Source: an uncultured Bacilli bacterium | GTDB taxonomy: Bacteria > Bacillota_I > Bacilli_A > RF39 > UBA660 | Direction of reading: 5' to 3' | Assembly: GCA_934096405.1 (NCBI GenBank) | Contig: CAKOLW010000004.1 | Span: forward strand, 1 to 64,000 | DNA length: 64,000 nt | Made by a program: the position numbers and the translations under genes | Shown here: positions 10,319 to 18,889 of the stretch, one piece after another | Position numbering within the stretch: the stretch's first letter is position 1 | Layout: each line of letters starts with the position of its first letter | The notes under the pieces: model-generated | The model's database searches: none | What the model saw: the letters and a program-made list of their open reading frames with translations, nothing else | Told to the model about the DNA's origin: nothing

Positions 10319-12400
10319 CTATAATTCAATCTTTTTTAAACTCTTATGATTTTTAGCTAATTGCTTTATCCCATCTTTAAATCCAAATGCTATAGTCGCA
10401 AGACTACCATCAATTTTAACAACGACTCCATCTCCGTATCTTTCATGTCTTACTCTATCTCCAACATTTAAATCATCATTTCTACCACTTTCATACATTT
10501 CTCCTGTTTTAATAGTTTTATTTTCAACAATATTACTTTCTATTAAATCACTACTAATCTCTCCAATAAATCTACTAGGAATATTACTACTTGATTTACC
10601 AAATAATGTTCTATGTCTAGTATTTAATAAATATAAATGTTTTTTTGCCCTAGTAATACCAACATAACACAATCTTCTTTCTTCTTCTAATTCACTTTCA
10701 CTTTCCATACTTCTCATATGTGGGAAAATTCCTTCTTCTAAACCAACTAAGAAAACATCATTAAATTCAAGCCCCTTTGCAGAATGTAATGTCATCAAAC
10801 TAACGCCATCTTCTACTTCTTTATATTCTCTCATATCACTAACAAGACTAATATTTTCTAAAAACTCTTCTAAATTATAAATTCCCTTCTCTTCAAAAGA
10901 CAAAGTAATACTTTTAAACTCCTCCAAGTTCTCTAATCTTATTTGACTTTCTAAAGTATCACTCTCTTCAAGCTCACTTCTCATTCCAGTTTTATCTAAT
11001 ATTAAATCAACTAATCCACTTAAATTAGTATTCTTACTCTCTTCTTTTAAATCTAATATTAAATTTTTAAACTCTAACTCTTTACCACTACTAATAGTTT
11101 CAAACATAGAAACATCACTAATATTAGATTCAGTCCTAAGTCTTTCCAAAGTTTTAAGTCCTATTCCTCTTTTAGGAACATTGATAACTCTTTCCAAACT
11201 AACGTCATCATTAGTATTATATATTAAATGCAAATACGCAATTAAATCTTTAATTTCTTTTCTATTATAGAAGAAATAACTACCTACTATTCTAAAAGGA
11301 ATATTTTCTTTCAAAAATGCTTCTTCAATAACACGACTCTGTCCATTAGTTCTATATAAAACCGCAATTTCTTTAGGCTTTTCCCCATTACTTATTAACT
11401 TTCTAACTTCATTAATAACTGTTCTAGCTTCTTCTAATTCACTCTCACATCTAATATACTTAATCTTATCTCCATCACCATTATTACTCCATAAATTCTT
11501 TTCTTTTCTCTCTTTATTATTTTTAATAACATCATTCGCAGCCTTTAAAATATTATTAGTGCTTCTATAATTCTCATCTAATAAAACTGTCTTAGCCATA
11601 GGATAATCCTTTTCAAAATTCATAACATTCATATAATTAGCAAATCTAAACGAATAAATTGATTGATCCATATCTCCTACAACAAATAAATTCAAATATT
11701 TACTAGCAAGTAACTTACAAAGTTCATATTGAACCATATTAGTATCTTGATATTCATCTACTAAAATATATTGATAATGTTCTTGATATTTATCTAATAC
11801 TTCATCACTCTTCTTAAATATTTTAACAGGTAATATTAATAAATCATCAAAATCTACACTATTATTTCTCTTTAACATTGAAACATACTTTTTATATATT
11901 TTAATAACTACTTGATCTAATGGACTAGTCATAAACTTACTATATTCTTCAGGACTTAATCCTTCATTTTTAGCAAAACTTATTTTATTAAGTATATATT
12001 TAATAGGATAATTCTCACTACTTAAATTCATTTCTTTTAAGAATTTTTTAATCAAACTATTAACATCATCTCTATCCAAAATAGTTATATTATTTGTATA
12101 TCCTAACACATCAGCATTCTCTCTTAAAACTTTAAGTCCAAAAGAGTGAAAAGTACCAATAAATATTTTATCAGCATCACTACCTATACTTCTAGATACT
12201 CTTTCTCTCATTTCTCGAGCTGCCTTATTAGTAAATGTAATAGCTAATATATTTTGTGGTCTAACACCACTATTAATAAGATTAACTATTCTTTCCGTTA
12301 AAACTCTTGTCTTACCACTTCCAGCACCTGCTAGAACTAAACAAGGTCCTTCCTTATGCATTACTGCCTCTTTTTGTCTTTCACTTAATTTATCAAACAT
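10319..12400 (-). CDS. pcrA: ATP-dependent DNA helicase PcrA/UvrD
   Basis: A superfamily 1A 3'-5' helicase acting in repair and rolling-circle replication. The 693-aa sequence shows the Q motif (LSERQKEAV), Walker A GAGSGKT (Lys30), motif II DEYQDTN, motif III GDMDQSIYSFR, motif V/VI blocks (LMTLHSAKGLEF, VGITRAKKHLYLL) and a C-terminal Tudor-like segment (VGDRVRHERYGDGVV). Slightly shorter than typical PcrA in the linker before the C-terminal domain. Own promoter at 12433-12461. Confidence 0.96.
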   Translation of the reverse strand: MFDKLSERQKEAVMHKEGPCLVLAGAGSGKTRVLTERIVNLINSGVRPQNILAITFTNKAAREMRERVSRSIGSDADKIFIGTFHSFGLKVLRENADVLGYTNNITILDRDDVNSLIKKFLKEMNLSSENYPIKYILNKISFAKNEGLSPEEYSKFMTSPLDQVVIKIYKKYVSMLKRNNSVDFDDLLILPVKIFKKSDEVLDKYQEHYQYILVDEYQDTNMVQYELCKLLASKYLNLFVVGDMDQSIYSFRFANYMNVMNFEKDYPMAKTVLLDENYRSTNNILKAANDVIKNNKERKEKNLWSNNGDGDKIKYIRCESELEEARTVINEVRKLISNGEKPKEIAVLYRTNGQSRVIEEAFLKENIPFRIVGSYFFYNRKEIKDLIAYLHLIYNTNDDVSLERVINVPKRGIGLKTLERLRTESNISDVSMFETISSGKELEFKNLILDLKEESKNTNLSGLVDLILDKTGMRSELEESDTLESQIRLENLEEFKSITLSFEEKGIYNLEEFLENISLVSDMREYKEVEDGVSLMTLHSAKGLEFNDVFLVGLEEGIFPHMRSMESESELEEERRLCYVGITRAKKHLYLLNTRHRTLFGKSSSNIPSRFIGEISSDLIESNIVENKTIKTGEMYESGRNDDLNVGDRVRHERYGDGVVVKIDGSLATIAFGFKDGIKQLAKNHKSLKKIEL

Positions 12401-12432
12401 AATTTATTTCTCCATTCTTCTTGTATATATTC

Positions 12433-12461
12433 ATTCTATATCAAATACATATGTTTGTCAA
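12433..12461 (-). promoter_or_regulatory. Promoter of pcrA
   Basis: A perfect minus-strand TTGACA (12456-12461), a 17-nt spacer and TAGAAT (12433-12438) lie between the divIC terminator and the pcrA start. Confidence 0.75.
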
Positions 12462-12495
12462 TATAAAAGATTAACTATACTTTCATAGTTAATCT
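12459..12495 (-). terminator. Terminator of the divIC-like gene
   Basis: An 11-bp stem (12468-12478 with 12485-12495, loop of 6) is followed on the minus strand by TTTTATATT. Confidence 0.85.
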
Positions 12496-12776
12496 ATCTT
12501 AATAATAATTTCTCCTTCTTTACTATATAAATACTTCTCTCTAGCATACCTAGCAACATACTCTTCATCTTGTAATTTTTGTATCTCACTTTTCAGCAAT
12601 TCTTCTTTCTCTAACTTAAGAGCATACTCTTCATCTAATTTTTTCTTTTCCTTAATATTTTTATAAATATTTGACCAATAACTAAACATATTACTTAAAA
12701 ACAATGTAAGTAATGGAATAAAAATAATCATTAAAACTATTAATCTTCTCTTATCTTTCTTAGTTACTCGTTTCAT
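12489..12776 (-). CDS. divIC: Septum formation initiator family protein (DivIC/FtsB-like)
   Basis: This 95-aa bitopic protein has a basic N-terminus, one membrane helix (about 12-30), an extracytoplasmic leucine/charged coiled coil (about 38-70) and the family C-terminal signature EYVARYAREKYLYSKEGE. DivIC/FtsB proteins bind FtsL and DivIB at the division septum. In B. subtilis divIC follows yabP-yabQ; here it sits between argS and pcrA. Its own promoter and terminator make it monocistronic. Confidence 0.88.
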   Translation of the reverse strand: MKRVTKKDKRRLIVLMIIFIPLLTLFLSNMFSYWSNIYKNIKEKKKLDEEYALKLEKEELLKSEIQKLQDEEYVARYAREKYLYSKEGEIIIKID

Positions 12777-12793
12777 ATCTTTCTCCTACATAA

Positions 12794-12822
12794 ATGATAC
12801 CATAAAAAATACAAAATTTCAA
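12794..12822 (-). promoter_or_regulatory. Promoter of the divIC-like gene
   Basis: Minus-strand TTGAAA (12817-12822), a 17-nt spacer and TATCAT (12794-12799), with TGG immediately before the -10 hexamer (extended -10). Confidence 0.7.
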
Positions 12823-12875
12823 CTTTTACACTTATACGTTTAATTACTTTTAGTTTTTATTCTACACAGGTCATT

Positions 12876-14654
12876 TTATATTCTTTCAGGAACTTTAATA
12901 ACCAAAATATTAAGTAACATATCATTAAGTCTCTTAGTAACACTAGTTAACCTAATCCAAGAGTTTCTCTTATTAACATCACTTTCAGTTAATATTCTAA
13001 AACTATTATAAAAATTATTAAACAAAGAATTTACTTCATATAAATAATCCGCAATTATATTTAGATTTTTATTATTATAAGCACTCCTTAATACATCATT
13101 AACTTTACTTATACTTAATAATAATCTTCTTTCTTCTTCACTAGAAGGATTAACAATATCTCCATCTATAGAATATCCCATATCTTTAGCTTTATTAATT
13201 ATAGAATTTTGTCTTACACTAGAATATAATTGATAAGCCCCAGTTTTACCATTTACATTAGTAAACTTCTCTATATCAAATATATAATCTGTTTCTCTAT
13301 TAGAACTAGCATCAGCATACTTAATACATCCTTGAGATACTATATCAGAAATATTTTCTATCTCTTCACTACTCATATTTTCATTCTTACTTAATATATC
13401 TTTTTCATAATCTTTAACTAATTCAAGTAAACTAACTAATTTCATTACTCCACCATCTCTAGTTTTAAAAGGTTTACCATCTTTACCATTCATAGTACCA
13501 AATCCAAAATATCTTAACTTAGTACTTTCAGGAACTATAGATGATTTATAAGCAGCTCTAAAACACTGCGTAAAATGTAATGCCTGTCTTTTATCTACTA
13601 CATACCATATTTCATCAGGATTATATTTATTCATTCTATCATACATAGTAGCAATCTCAGTTGCATGATATCCAATAGACCCAGCAGATGTTTTAAGAAT
13701 TAAAGGTGGTACTTCAGTAGTATCTTTATCTTCACTAACATCCATTATAAGAGCTCCTTCACTTATTCTAGATAACTTCTTATCTTCTAATATTTCAAGT
13801 ACTGAAGAAACATACTTATCAGCATCACTTTCCCCATTCCATAAATCAAAATGAACATCTAATCTATCATATATCTTTTTTAAATCATCAACACTTACTT
13901 CAACTATTTTCTTCCATAGTTCATAATATCCTTTATGACAAGGTTCACTTTCATCTTGTAATATCTTAGTAGCAATCCTAGCTTCTTCCATCCTATTCTC
14001 ATCACTTTTAGCATCACTACTTGCCTTAGGATAAATAACTTCTAAATCACTTATTGAAACAGGACTAACACTTGGATATTCTCCATTATAATTAGGATCA
14101 AAATACACTAAATCAGGTTGCATTATCTTTATTTCAGAAATAACCATACCCATTTGTCTACCCCAATCACCTAAATGAACATCTCCAATTACATCATCAC
14201 CTAATAATTTAGCTAATCTCTTTAATCCTTCTCCTATAATAGCACTCCTTAAATGACCTACATGTAAAGGCTTAGCCACATTCGCACCACCATAATCAAG
14301 AACTATCTTTTTCTTATCTTCTTTACTAACACCAAAATTATCTAAATTAGATATCTTAGTAACAAATTGAACTAAAAACTCATCACTAACATTTATATTT
14401 AAAAATCCAGGGCCATCTATACTTATCTTAGAAAATATTTTATTTTCCTTTAAACTCTCTACTACATCTAAAGCAATATTTCTAGGATTTTTTCCATATT
14501 CTTTAGCTATCTGCATAGCAAAGTTAGATTGAAACTGAGATAAATCAGGTCTACCAGATATAGTAACTAATTTATTAATATCTCCTGGTATTACATATCC
14601 ACATTTAATAATTTCTTCATTTAATATTTGTGATAAATAACTCGTTAAAGACAT
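12876..14654 (-). CDS. argS: Arginine--tRNA ligase ArgS
   Basis: A class I aminoacyl-tRNA synthetase charging tRNA-Arg. Visible: the Arg-specific N-terminal domain, the HIGH-type motif HVGH within AKPLHVGHLRSAIIGE, and the DALR anticodon-binding C-terminus (about the last 130 residues). An ATG six codons upstream (14672) also reads in frame, but AGGGAGTGG lies 5-10 nt before the ATG at 14654, so that start (592 aa) is preferred. The promoter TGGTATTAT lies directly upstream. Confidence 0.96.
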   Translation of the reverse strand: MSLTSYLSQILNEEIIKCGYVIPGDINKLVTISGRPDLSQFQSNFAMQIAKEYGKNPRNIALDVVESLKENKIFSKISIDGPGFLNINVSDEFLVQFVTKISNLDNFGVSKEDKKKIVLDYGGANVAKPLHVGHLRSAIIGEGLKRLAKLLGDDVIGDVHLGDWGRQMGMVISEIKIMQPDLVYFDPNYNGEYPSVSPVSISDLEVIYPKASSDAKSDENRMEEARIATKILQDESEPCHKGYYELWKKIVEVSVDDLKKIYDRLDVHFDLWNGESDADKYVSSVLEILEDKKLSRISEGALIMDVSEDKDTTEVPPLILKTSAGSIGYHATEIATMYDRMNKYNPDEIWYVVDKRQALHFTQCFRAAYKSSIVPESTKLRYFGFGTMNGKDGKPFKTRDGGVMKLVSLLELVKDYEKDILSKNENMSSEEIENISDIVSQGCIKYADASSNRETDYIFDIEKFTNVNGKTGAYQLYSSVRQNSIINKAKDMGYSIDGDIVNPSSEEERRLLLSISKVNDVLRSAYNNKNLNIIADYLYEVNSLFNNFYNSFRILTESDVNKRNSWIRLTSVTKRLNDMLLNILVIKVPERI

Positions 14655-14676
14655 TTTACCACTCCCTTTCACAAAG

Positions 14677-14685
14677 ATAATACCA
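14677..14685 (-). promoter_or_regulatory. Extended -10 promoter of argS
   Basis: Minus-strand TGGTATTAT lies 23 nt upstream of the argS start and just downstream of the asnB terminator. The -35 (TTTCTT) is weak. Confidence 0.6.
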
Positions 14686-14689
14686 TATT

Positions 14690-14718
14690 AAAGAAAAAAA
14701 AGAAAGCACTTAGCTTTC
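14690..14718 (-). terminator. Terminator of asnB
   Basis: A 6-bp stem GAAAGC/GCTTTC (14702-14707 with 14713-14718) is followed on the minus strand by eight T. The asnB stop codon lies in the loop. Confidence 0.8.
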
Positions 14719-16521
14719 AAAAAACACATGATACCATCTTAAAAATACATACACATTCCATATTTTTCTATAATTATCTTTAGTTTTATTTTTATGTTCT
14801 TCCAATAATTTATTAAGATATTCAGTATTAAAGTATTTATTAGCTATATCACTTTCAAAACTTTTCTTTATATCTAAATAAATATCTTCATCTCTCATCC
14901 ATTCTCTAACAGGAACTGGAAAACCTAATTTTTTCTTTTTATATGCTTCAGTTGGTATTACCTTCTGAGCAGCACTCCTTAATGCTACTTTAGTATTTTC
15001 TTTAGTTACTTTATAATTAGTTGGTAATCCACTAGCAATCTTAAATACTTCTTTATCTACAAAAGGTACCCTACCTTCAACAGAATTAGCCATAGTCATT
15101 CTATCAGCCTTTTGTAATATATCTTTAACTAACCAAAAATTAATATCTACTGCTTGCATTTTAATTAAATCACTTTTATCTTTATATTCATTAAATACAT
15201 CTTTAGTTATATCTTTAATCTTATACCCATCTTTATTATTAAGTAATTTCTTAATTTCTCTTTCACTCCATATTTTAGAAACACCTACATAACTATTTTC
15301 TAGTTTTTCACCTCTTCTAACAAGAAAATTAACTCCTCTTATTGGTGGTAAAACACTAAGTACTTTACTTACCATATGTCTCATAAAATAAGGAATCTTA
15401 TTATACCAAGCAAAATCAACTTCTTCTCTATAATAATTATATCCTCCAAAGAATTCATCTGCTCCTTCACCACTCAATACTACTTTTAAATCTTTACTAG
15501 CTATATTAGCTACAAAATATAAAGCTGTAACCGCAGGATCACTTGTTGGTTCATCCATATGATATATAACTTTATCTAAAACATCAAAATAATCTTTTTT
15601 AGTTATTATTTTATTAGTATTTTTAATACCTAACTTATTAGTTAAATCTTTAGCATAACTAGTTTCATCATATTTATTATTTTCATAACCAACTGTATAA
15701 GTATTACTAGGTTTAGCAAGACTTACTATATATGATGAATCTACTCCACTACTTAAAAATGATCCAACAGGCACATCACTAACTAAATGATGTTTAACAG
15801 ACTCTCTCATAACTTTATCTATAGAATCAACTGCATCATCATAACTATTATTAATAGTATTAAATTCCATATTAAAGTATCTCTTAATATCTAAATTACC
15901 ATTTTCATAACTAATAGTATGTCCTGGTTTTAAATTATAAACTCCTTTAAAGAATGTCTCACTAGTTGGAGTAAAACTAAAACTTAAATAACTAGAAAGT
16001 AACTTATCATTAAATTCTTTCTTAAAATTAGGATTACCTAAAAAAGCCTTAATCTCAGATGCAAACATAAAATTATCATCTTCATTATAATAATAGAAAG
16101 GTTTAATACCAAAATAATCTCTAGCACCAAATAAACTATTATTTTTAATATCATATATCATAAAAGCAAACATACCTCTTAAATGACTAGGTACTTCTTT
16201 ACCCCATTTTAAATATCCATTTAATATAACTTCAGTATCACTATTAGTATTAAATTTATATTCTTTTAATTCTTTCTTAAGTTCTTTATAATTATATATT
16301 TCTCCATTAAAAACTATAACTAATGATTTATCACTACTAAACATTGGTTGAGATCCTTTATCAACATCTATAATAGATAATCTTTTATGACCTAAAGCTA
16401 CACTTTCATTAACATAATATCCATCCCCATCAGGTCCACGATGTTGAATTTTATTAGCCATATCTTTAATTATTTTATCTTTATTTTTATCTTTACTTAC
16501 TATTCCTACTATTCCACACAT
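14710..16521 (-). CDS. asnB: Asparagine synthase (glutamine-hydrolysing) AsnB
   Basis: It converts aspartate, glutamine and ATP to asparagine and glutamate. The 603-aa protein starts MCGIVG, with Cys2 as the N-terminal nucleophile of the class II glutaminase domain (NGEIYNY and SDTEVIL blocks). The synthetase domain has the pyrophosphatase loop LSSGVDSS and ends near RKIWNVYVFLRW. The start is fixed by the need for Cys at position 2; the nearest AAAGGA lies an unusually long 14 nt away. Monocistronic with its own promoter and terminator. Confidence 0.95.
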   Translation of the reverse strand: MCGIVGIVSKDKNKDKIIKDMANKIQHRGPDGDGYYVNESVALGHKRLSIIDVDKGSQPMFSSDKSLVIVFNGEIYNYKELKKELKEYKFNTNSDTEVILNGYLKWGKEVPSHLRGMFAFMIYDIKNNSLFGARDYFGIKPFYYYNEDDNFMFASEIKAFLGNPNFKKEFNDKLLSSYLSFSFTPTSETFFKGVYNLKPGHTISYENGNLDIKRYFNMEFNTINNSYDDAVDSIDKVMRESVKHHLVSDVPVGSFLSSGVDSSYIVSLAKPSNTYTVGYENNKYDETSYAKDLTNKLGIKNTNKIITKKDYFDVLDKVIYHMDEPTSDPAVTALYFVANIASKDLKVVLSGEGADEFFGGYNYYREEVDFAWYNKIPYFMRHMVSKVLSVLPPIRGVNFLVRRGEKLENSYVGVSKIWSEREIKKLLNNKDGYKIKDITKDVFNEYKDKSDLIKMQAVDINFWLVKDILQKADRMTMANSVEGRVPFVDKEVFKIASGLPTNYKVTKENTKVALRSAAQKVIPTEAYKKKKLGFPVPVREWMRDEDIYLDIKKSFESDIANKYFNTEYLNKLLEEHKNKTKDNYRKIWNVYVFLRWYHVFFES

Positions 16522-16548
16522 ATTACATTTTCAAATCCTTTCATATCT

Positions 16549-16554
16549 ATTATA
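16549..16554 (-). promoter_or_regulatory. -10 element of asnB
   Basis: A consensus TATAAT on the minus strand 28 nt before the start codon, with TTTCTA at -35 spacing (17 nt). Confidence 0.55.
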
Positions 16555-16620
16555 ACCAAAATTATATGAAATAGAAAGAAAAAAGATTTAGTTATTTTAT
16601 ATTTATTAATATTGTTACAT

Positions 16621-16671
16621 CAAAATCACTCTATTACGCATTTTTCAATTTTTTTTGATTTTGCGTAATAG
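16621..16671. repeat. Inverted repeat upstream of asnB with alternative pairing
   Basis: CTATTACGCA (16631-16640) is perfectly complementary to TGCGTAATAG (16662-16671). A second pair, CAAAATCA (16621-16628) with TGATTTTG (16656-16663), overlaps it, so the two foldings exclude each other. No T-run follows on the minus strand. Confidence 0.55.
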
Positions 16672-16831
16672 GAATTAAATTATATTATCAATAATATTTA
16701 CAATCTTACCATCCTTACTCAAATTATTTAAAGAAAATTTAATTAAAATATCTTATCACTTAAGTCTTTATTATAGCAATTATAAAATTAGTCTTTCCTA
16801 ATCAAATACTTTATATCACACTTTTTTCAAA

Positions 16832-17122
16832 TTATTTCTTAACATTAAACACATTTCTTAAAAACTTATACTTATTAACAAACAAAACAAAACCAACTAT
16901 AAAAGAGAATACAAAATAAATGTGTACAACTCCATAGTTAATAACTTTAATCAATATAAAATATATTAAACCCAAATTAACACAAAAAAGTATGTTAATA
17001 ACAAGTTTATAAAGTATAGTAGTATCATGTATAAAATTATAATTAAGATTATATAAATAACTAGAAATTATTCCATAACCAAAAGAAAAAAGTATAGAAA
17101 GAATTTGTAACTTTAAATCCAT
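16832..17122 (-). CDS. yabQ: Spore cortex protein YabQ-like
   Basis: This 96-aa hydrophobic protein has about three membrane helices and directly follows yabP, with its start touching the yabP stop, as in other spore formers. B. subtilis YabQ is a forespore outer-membrane protein needed for cortex formation. Sequence similarity in this small hydrophobic family is weak, so the call rests on size, topology and the conserved yabP-yabQ order. Confidence 0.7.
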   Translation of the reverse strand: MDLKLQILSILFSFGYGIISSYLYNLNYNFIHDTTILYKLVINILFCVNLGLIYFILIKVINYGVVHIYFVFSFIVGFVLFVNKYKFLRNVFNVKK

Positions 17123-17415
17123 TATTTAAACAATTTAGAAATCATACTTTCCTTATTAGATTTCTTTCCTCCCGCTTCTAAATAAGTAAAACTATTTATT
17201 ATTCCTTTAATAGAAAGTGTCCCCTGAAAAGTATCTAACTTAATAAGTTCAAGTCCTTCTCCCTTTATTAAAATATACCCCATTACACTTTCTAAAAAAA
17301 ACTCTTTATTATCAAAATTTTCTAACTTTTTAACTCCAGTTATAACTACACTTTTTCTTTCATTTATTTGAATTGAATGATTAAAATTACTTTCTAATTC
17401 TCTATGTGTATCCAT
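17122..17415 (-). CDS. yabP: Sporulation protein YabP
   Basis: The 97-aa protein matches the YabP/YqfC domain: HSIQINERKSVVITGVKKLENFDN, then a β-rich stretch with LESVMGYILIKGEGL and LSIKGIINSFTY. YabP acts in the mother cell in spore cortex/coat assembly. AGGTGAT precedes the ATG. Upstream is the 29-nt module (17423-17451) shared with yabG, containing a CATATAAT box suited to a mother-cell sigma factor. Confidence 0.9.
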   Translation of the reverse strand: MDTHRELESNFNHSIQINERKSVVITGVKKLENFDNKEFFLESVMGYILIKGEGLELIKLDTFQGTLSIKGIINSFTYLEAGGKKSNKESMISKLFK

Positions 17416-17422
17416 AATATCA

Positions 17423-17451
17423 CCTAGAAAATTATATGTACAAAAAAAGAT
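17423..17451 (-). promoter_or_regulatory. Candidate sporulation promoter of yabP (shared with yabG)
   Basis: The minus-strand module T7-GTACATATAAT ends 8 nt before the yabP ATG. It matches 18844-18872 upstream of yabG in 27 of 29 positions. CATATAAT resembles the -10 boxes of σE (CATACANT) and σK (CATANNNT). The -35 is not clear. Confidence 0.55.
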
Positions 17452-17466
17452 TCTATTACTAGAACC
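17441..17466 (-). terminator. Terminator of spoVG
   Basis: Minus-strand GGTTCTA-GTAA-TAGAATC (7 bp including one G-U) is followed by seven T. The stem adjoins the spoVG stop codon. Confidence 0.85.
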
Positions 17467-17745
17467 TTATTCTTCTGTAGTTGGTGTATCTTCAGCTTTT
17501 TCATAAGCATCAAGAATTTCTCTTTCAAACATACTACGAACTTCTTGACTAATTGGATGTGCTATATCTTTAAATCCACCAGTACTAGTTTTTCTACTAG
17601 GCATTGCTATGAATAAACCTTTAGTTCCTTGTATAATTCTGATGTCATGTACTGCAAACTCATCATCTAATAATACTGATGCAATACCTCTCATTTTTGA
17701 GTCTTCTCTGTTTACTTTACGTATATCGATTTTAGTTATCTTCAT
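17467..17745 (-). CDS. spoVG: Septation/sporulation regulator SpoVG
   Basis: The 92-aa protein has the canonical SpoVG start MKITKIDIRKV and the blocks GIASVLLDDEFAVHDIRII and GLFIAMPSRK, with HPISQEVRSMFEREILDAYE near the C-terminus. SpoVG is an RNA/DNA-binding global regulator affecting septation, sporulation and virulence. An AAGGAGG ribosome site precedes the ATG. Monocistronic with its own promoter and terminator. Confidence 0.97.
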   Translation of the reverse strand: MKITKIDIRKVNREDSKMRGIASVLLDDEFAVHDIRIIQGTKGLFIAMPSRKTSTGGFKDIAHPISQEVRSMFEREILDAYEKAEDTPTTEE

Positions 17746-17771
17746 AATATCCTCCTTGTAACTATACTATA

Positions 17772-17800
17772 ATTATAAAACGACTTATTCTTTAAATCAA
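17772..17800 (-). promoter_or_regulatory. Promoter of spoVG
   Basis: Minus-strand TTGATT (17795-17800), a 17-nt spacer and TATAAT (17772-17777). This is a σA-type arrangement, whereas spoVG in B. subtilis is σH-dependent. Confidence 0.6.
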
Positions 17801-17833
17801 GTTAATTAAAAAAAATTTACATATAACTGTAAA

Positions 17834-18049
17834 CTAAATATTCTTTTTAATTAATACATTCTTAGTTAATAAATCAGCATATGAAAAACTTTTAATAATA
17901 CCGCTTACATCTACTATAAATAATGAATCATACATATTAACAATTACTCCATTATAATATTCAAATTTATTTCTTCCTATATTTACTTTAAGTCTTACTT
18001 GTTTATTTAATAAATTTTTTATTCTTGCTTTTTCTCTATCTAAATTCAA
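17834..18049 (-). CDS. veg: Veg family protein
   Basis: A 71-aa protein of the Veg family (biofilm/germination-associated in B. subtilis) with the conserved KNLLNKQVRLKVNIGRNK and a C-terminal SFSYADLLT block. An in-frame ATG at 18061 lies within yabG. A GAGGTG ribosome site followed by TAAC and TTG favours the TTG start at 18049, 1 nt after the yabG stop. The yabG-veg adjacency matches B. subtilis. Confidence 0.88.
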   Translation of the reverse strand: MNLDREKARIKNLLNKQVRLKVNIGRNKFEYYNGVIVNMYDSLFIVDVSGIIKSFSYADLLTKNVLIKKNI

Positions 18050-18050
18050 G

Positions 18051-18836
18051 TTACACCTCATTTCTAGGGTAACCCGTATACATTGTACCTTTACTTTTTA
18101 ATCCACCTATTCCATCTTTACCATATTTAGTCTTAGATAGTAAATCTATCAAATCAACTTCAGTATTCTTATCTAATAAACTTAAAGTAGTAGCTATAAT
18201 AGCTGGATCTAAAGCATGTATATTAATTTTTTTAGGACTAGATGCATATGTGGCACCACTTCTAATCAATTCTTCATAATTACTTTGACATGCACCCGCG
18301 ATTATAATAAGTTTTTCATTACTCTTTTCATACTTTCTTGCTTCTATGACAGCCTTACAAAAATTCTCACTATTTTTATACAAACTATTTGTATTCTTAT
18401 CTCTTTTTTTTAAATAAGCATCATGTCCAGTAATAATAAGTATATCCGGATTATACATCTTTAAATATTTTACTACTTCATTAGGTATCTCATTTTCTTT
18501 AATACTTTTACCATAAGCTTTAACATTATTTTTTTTATAAAATTCCATACATCTATCTAAATATGATTTATCTCCATCTATATGTAATATTTTACCAGGC
18601 AAATAAAAAAACTCACTCCTATCCATGTTTTTAAGAAAATTTATATCTGGACAAAAGTCATCTTTATTACTTACTTTATTTCTATCACACAAAACCAAAT
18701 CACTTATTGGTGCATCAGCACTCAATCTAACATCTACCCCTTTTAACAAACAAGTTTTATCCTCGACCAAAATAACTTCAAAAAGAATATCGTTATTATA
18801 ACTTTTTCTAGTAACAAAATCTCCTTCTTTTATCAT
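18051..18836 (-). CDS. yabG: Sporulation-specific protease YabG
   Basis: This 261-aa protein belongs to peptidase family U57, which processes spore coat proteins in the mother cell. Recognisable segments include an N-terminal β-barrel-like part (EGDFVTRKSYNND), PGKILHIDGD and LIITGHDAYLK, and AGACQSNYEELIRSGATYASSPKKINIHALDP. GGGGGT precedes the ATG. The promoter module 18844-18872 is nearly identical to that of yabP. In B. subtilis yabG is σK-dependent, consistent with the CATATTAT box. Confidence 0.94.
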   Translation of the reverse strand: MIKEGDFVTRKSYNNDILFEVILVEDKTCLLKGVDVRLSADAPISDLVLCDRNKVSNKDDFCPDINFLKNMDRSEFFYLPGKILHIDGDKSYLDRCMEFYKKNNVKAYGKSIKENEIPNEVVKYLKMYNPDILIITGHDAYLKKRDKNTNSLYKNSENFCKAVIEARKYEKSNEKLIIIAGACQSNYEELIRSGATYASSPKKINIHALDPAIIATTLSLLDKNTEVDLIDLLSKTKYGKDGIGGLKSKGTMYTGYPRNEV

Positions 18837-18843
18837 ATTACCC

Positions 18844-18872
18844 CCTACAAAATAATATGTACAAAAAAAGAT
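18844..18872 (-). promoter_or_regulatory. Candidate sporulation promoter of yabG (shared with yabP)
   Basis: Minus-strand T7-GTACATATTAT ends 8 nt before the yabG ATG, exactly as at yabP. TCATAAT lies 13 nt upstream of CATATTAT and could be a σE/σK-type -35. Promoter activity and sigma factor are inferred. Confidence 0.55.
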
Positions 18873-18889
18873 ATTATGAAAAATAATAT
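18863..18889 (-). terminator. Terminator of the ydcF-like gene
   Basis: ATATTAT (18871-18877) pairs with ATAATAT (18883-18889) around a 5-nt loop and is followed on the minus strand by C and seven T. The T run is also the upstream part of the yabG promoter module. Confidence 0.65.

Larger units (their letters stand above)
16522..16831. other. Intergenic region between yabQ and asnB (310 bp)
   Basis: It holds the asnB promoter (minus-strand TATAAT at 16549-16554) and a perfect 10-bp inverted repeat (16631-16640 with 16662-16671). No T-box, tRNA or start-bearing gene was found. On the minus strand near 16680-16750 there is a 25-codon open stretch without an ATG, which may be a gene relic or chance. 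Confidence 0.5.

Noticed and set aside
16522..16831. T-box or other amino-acid riboswitch upstream of asnB
   Set aside because: No T-box consensus or specifier-loop layout; only a short inverted repeat and a normal -10 are visible.
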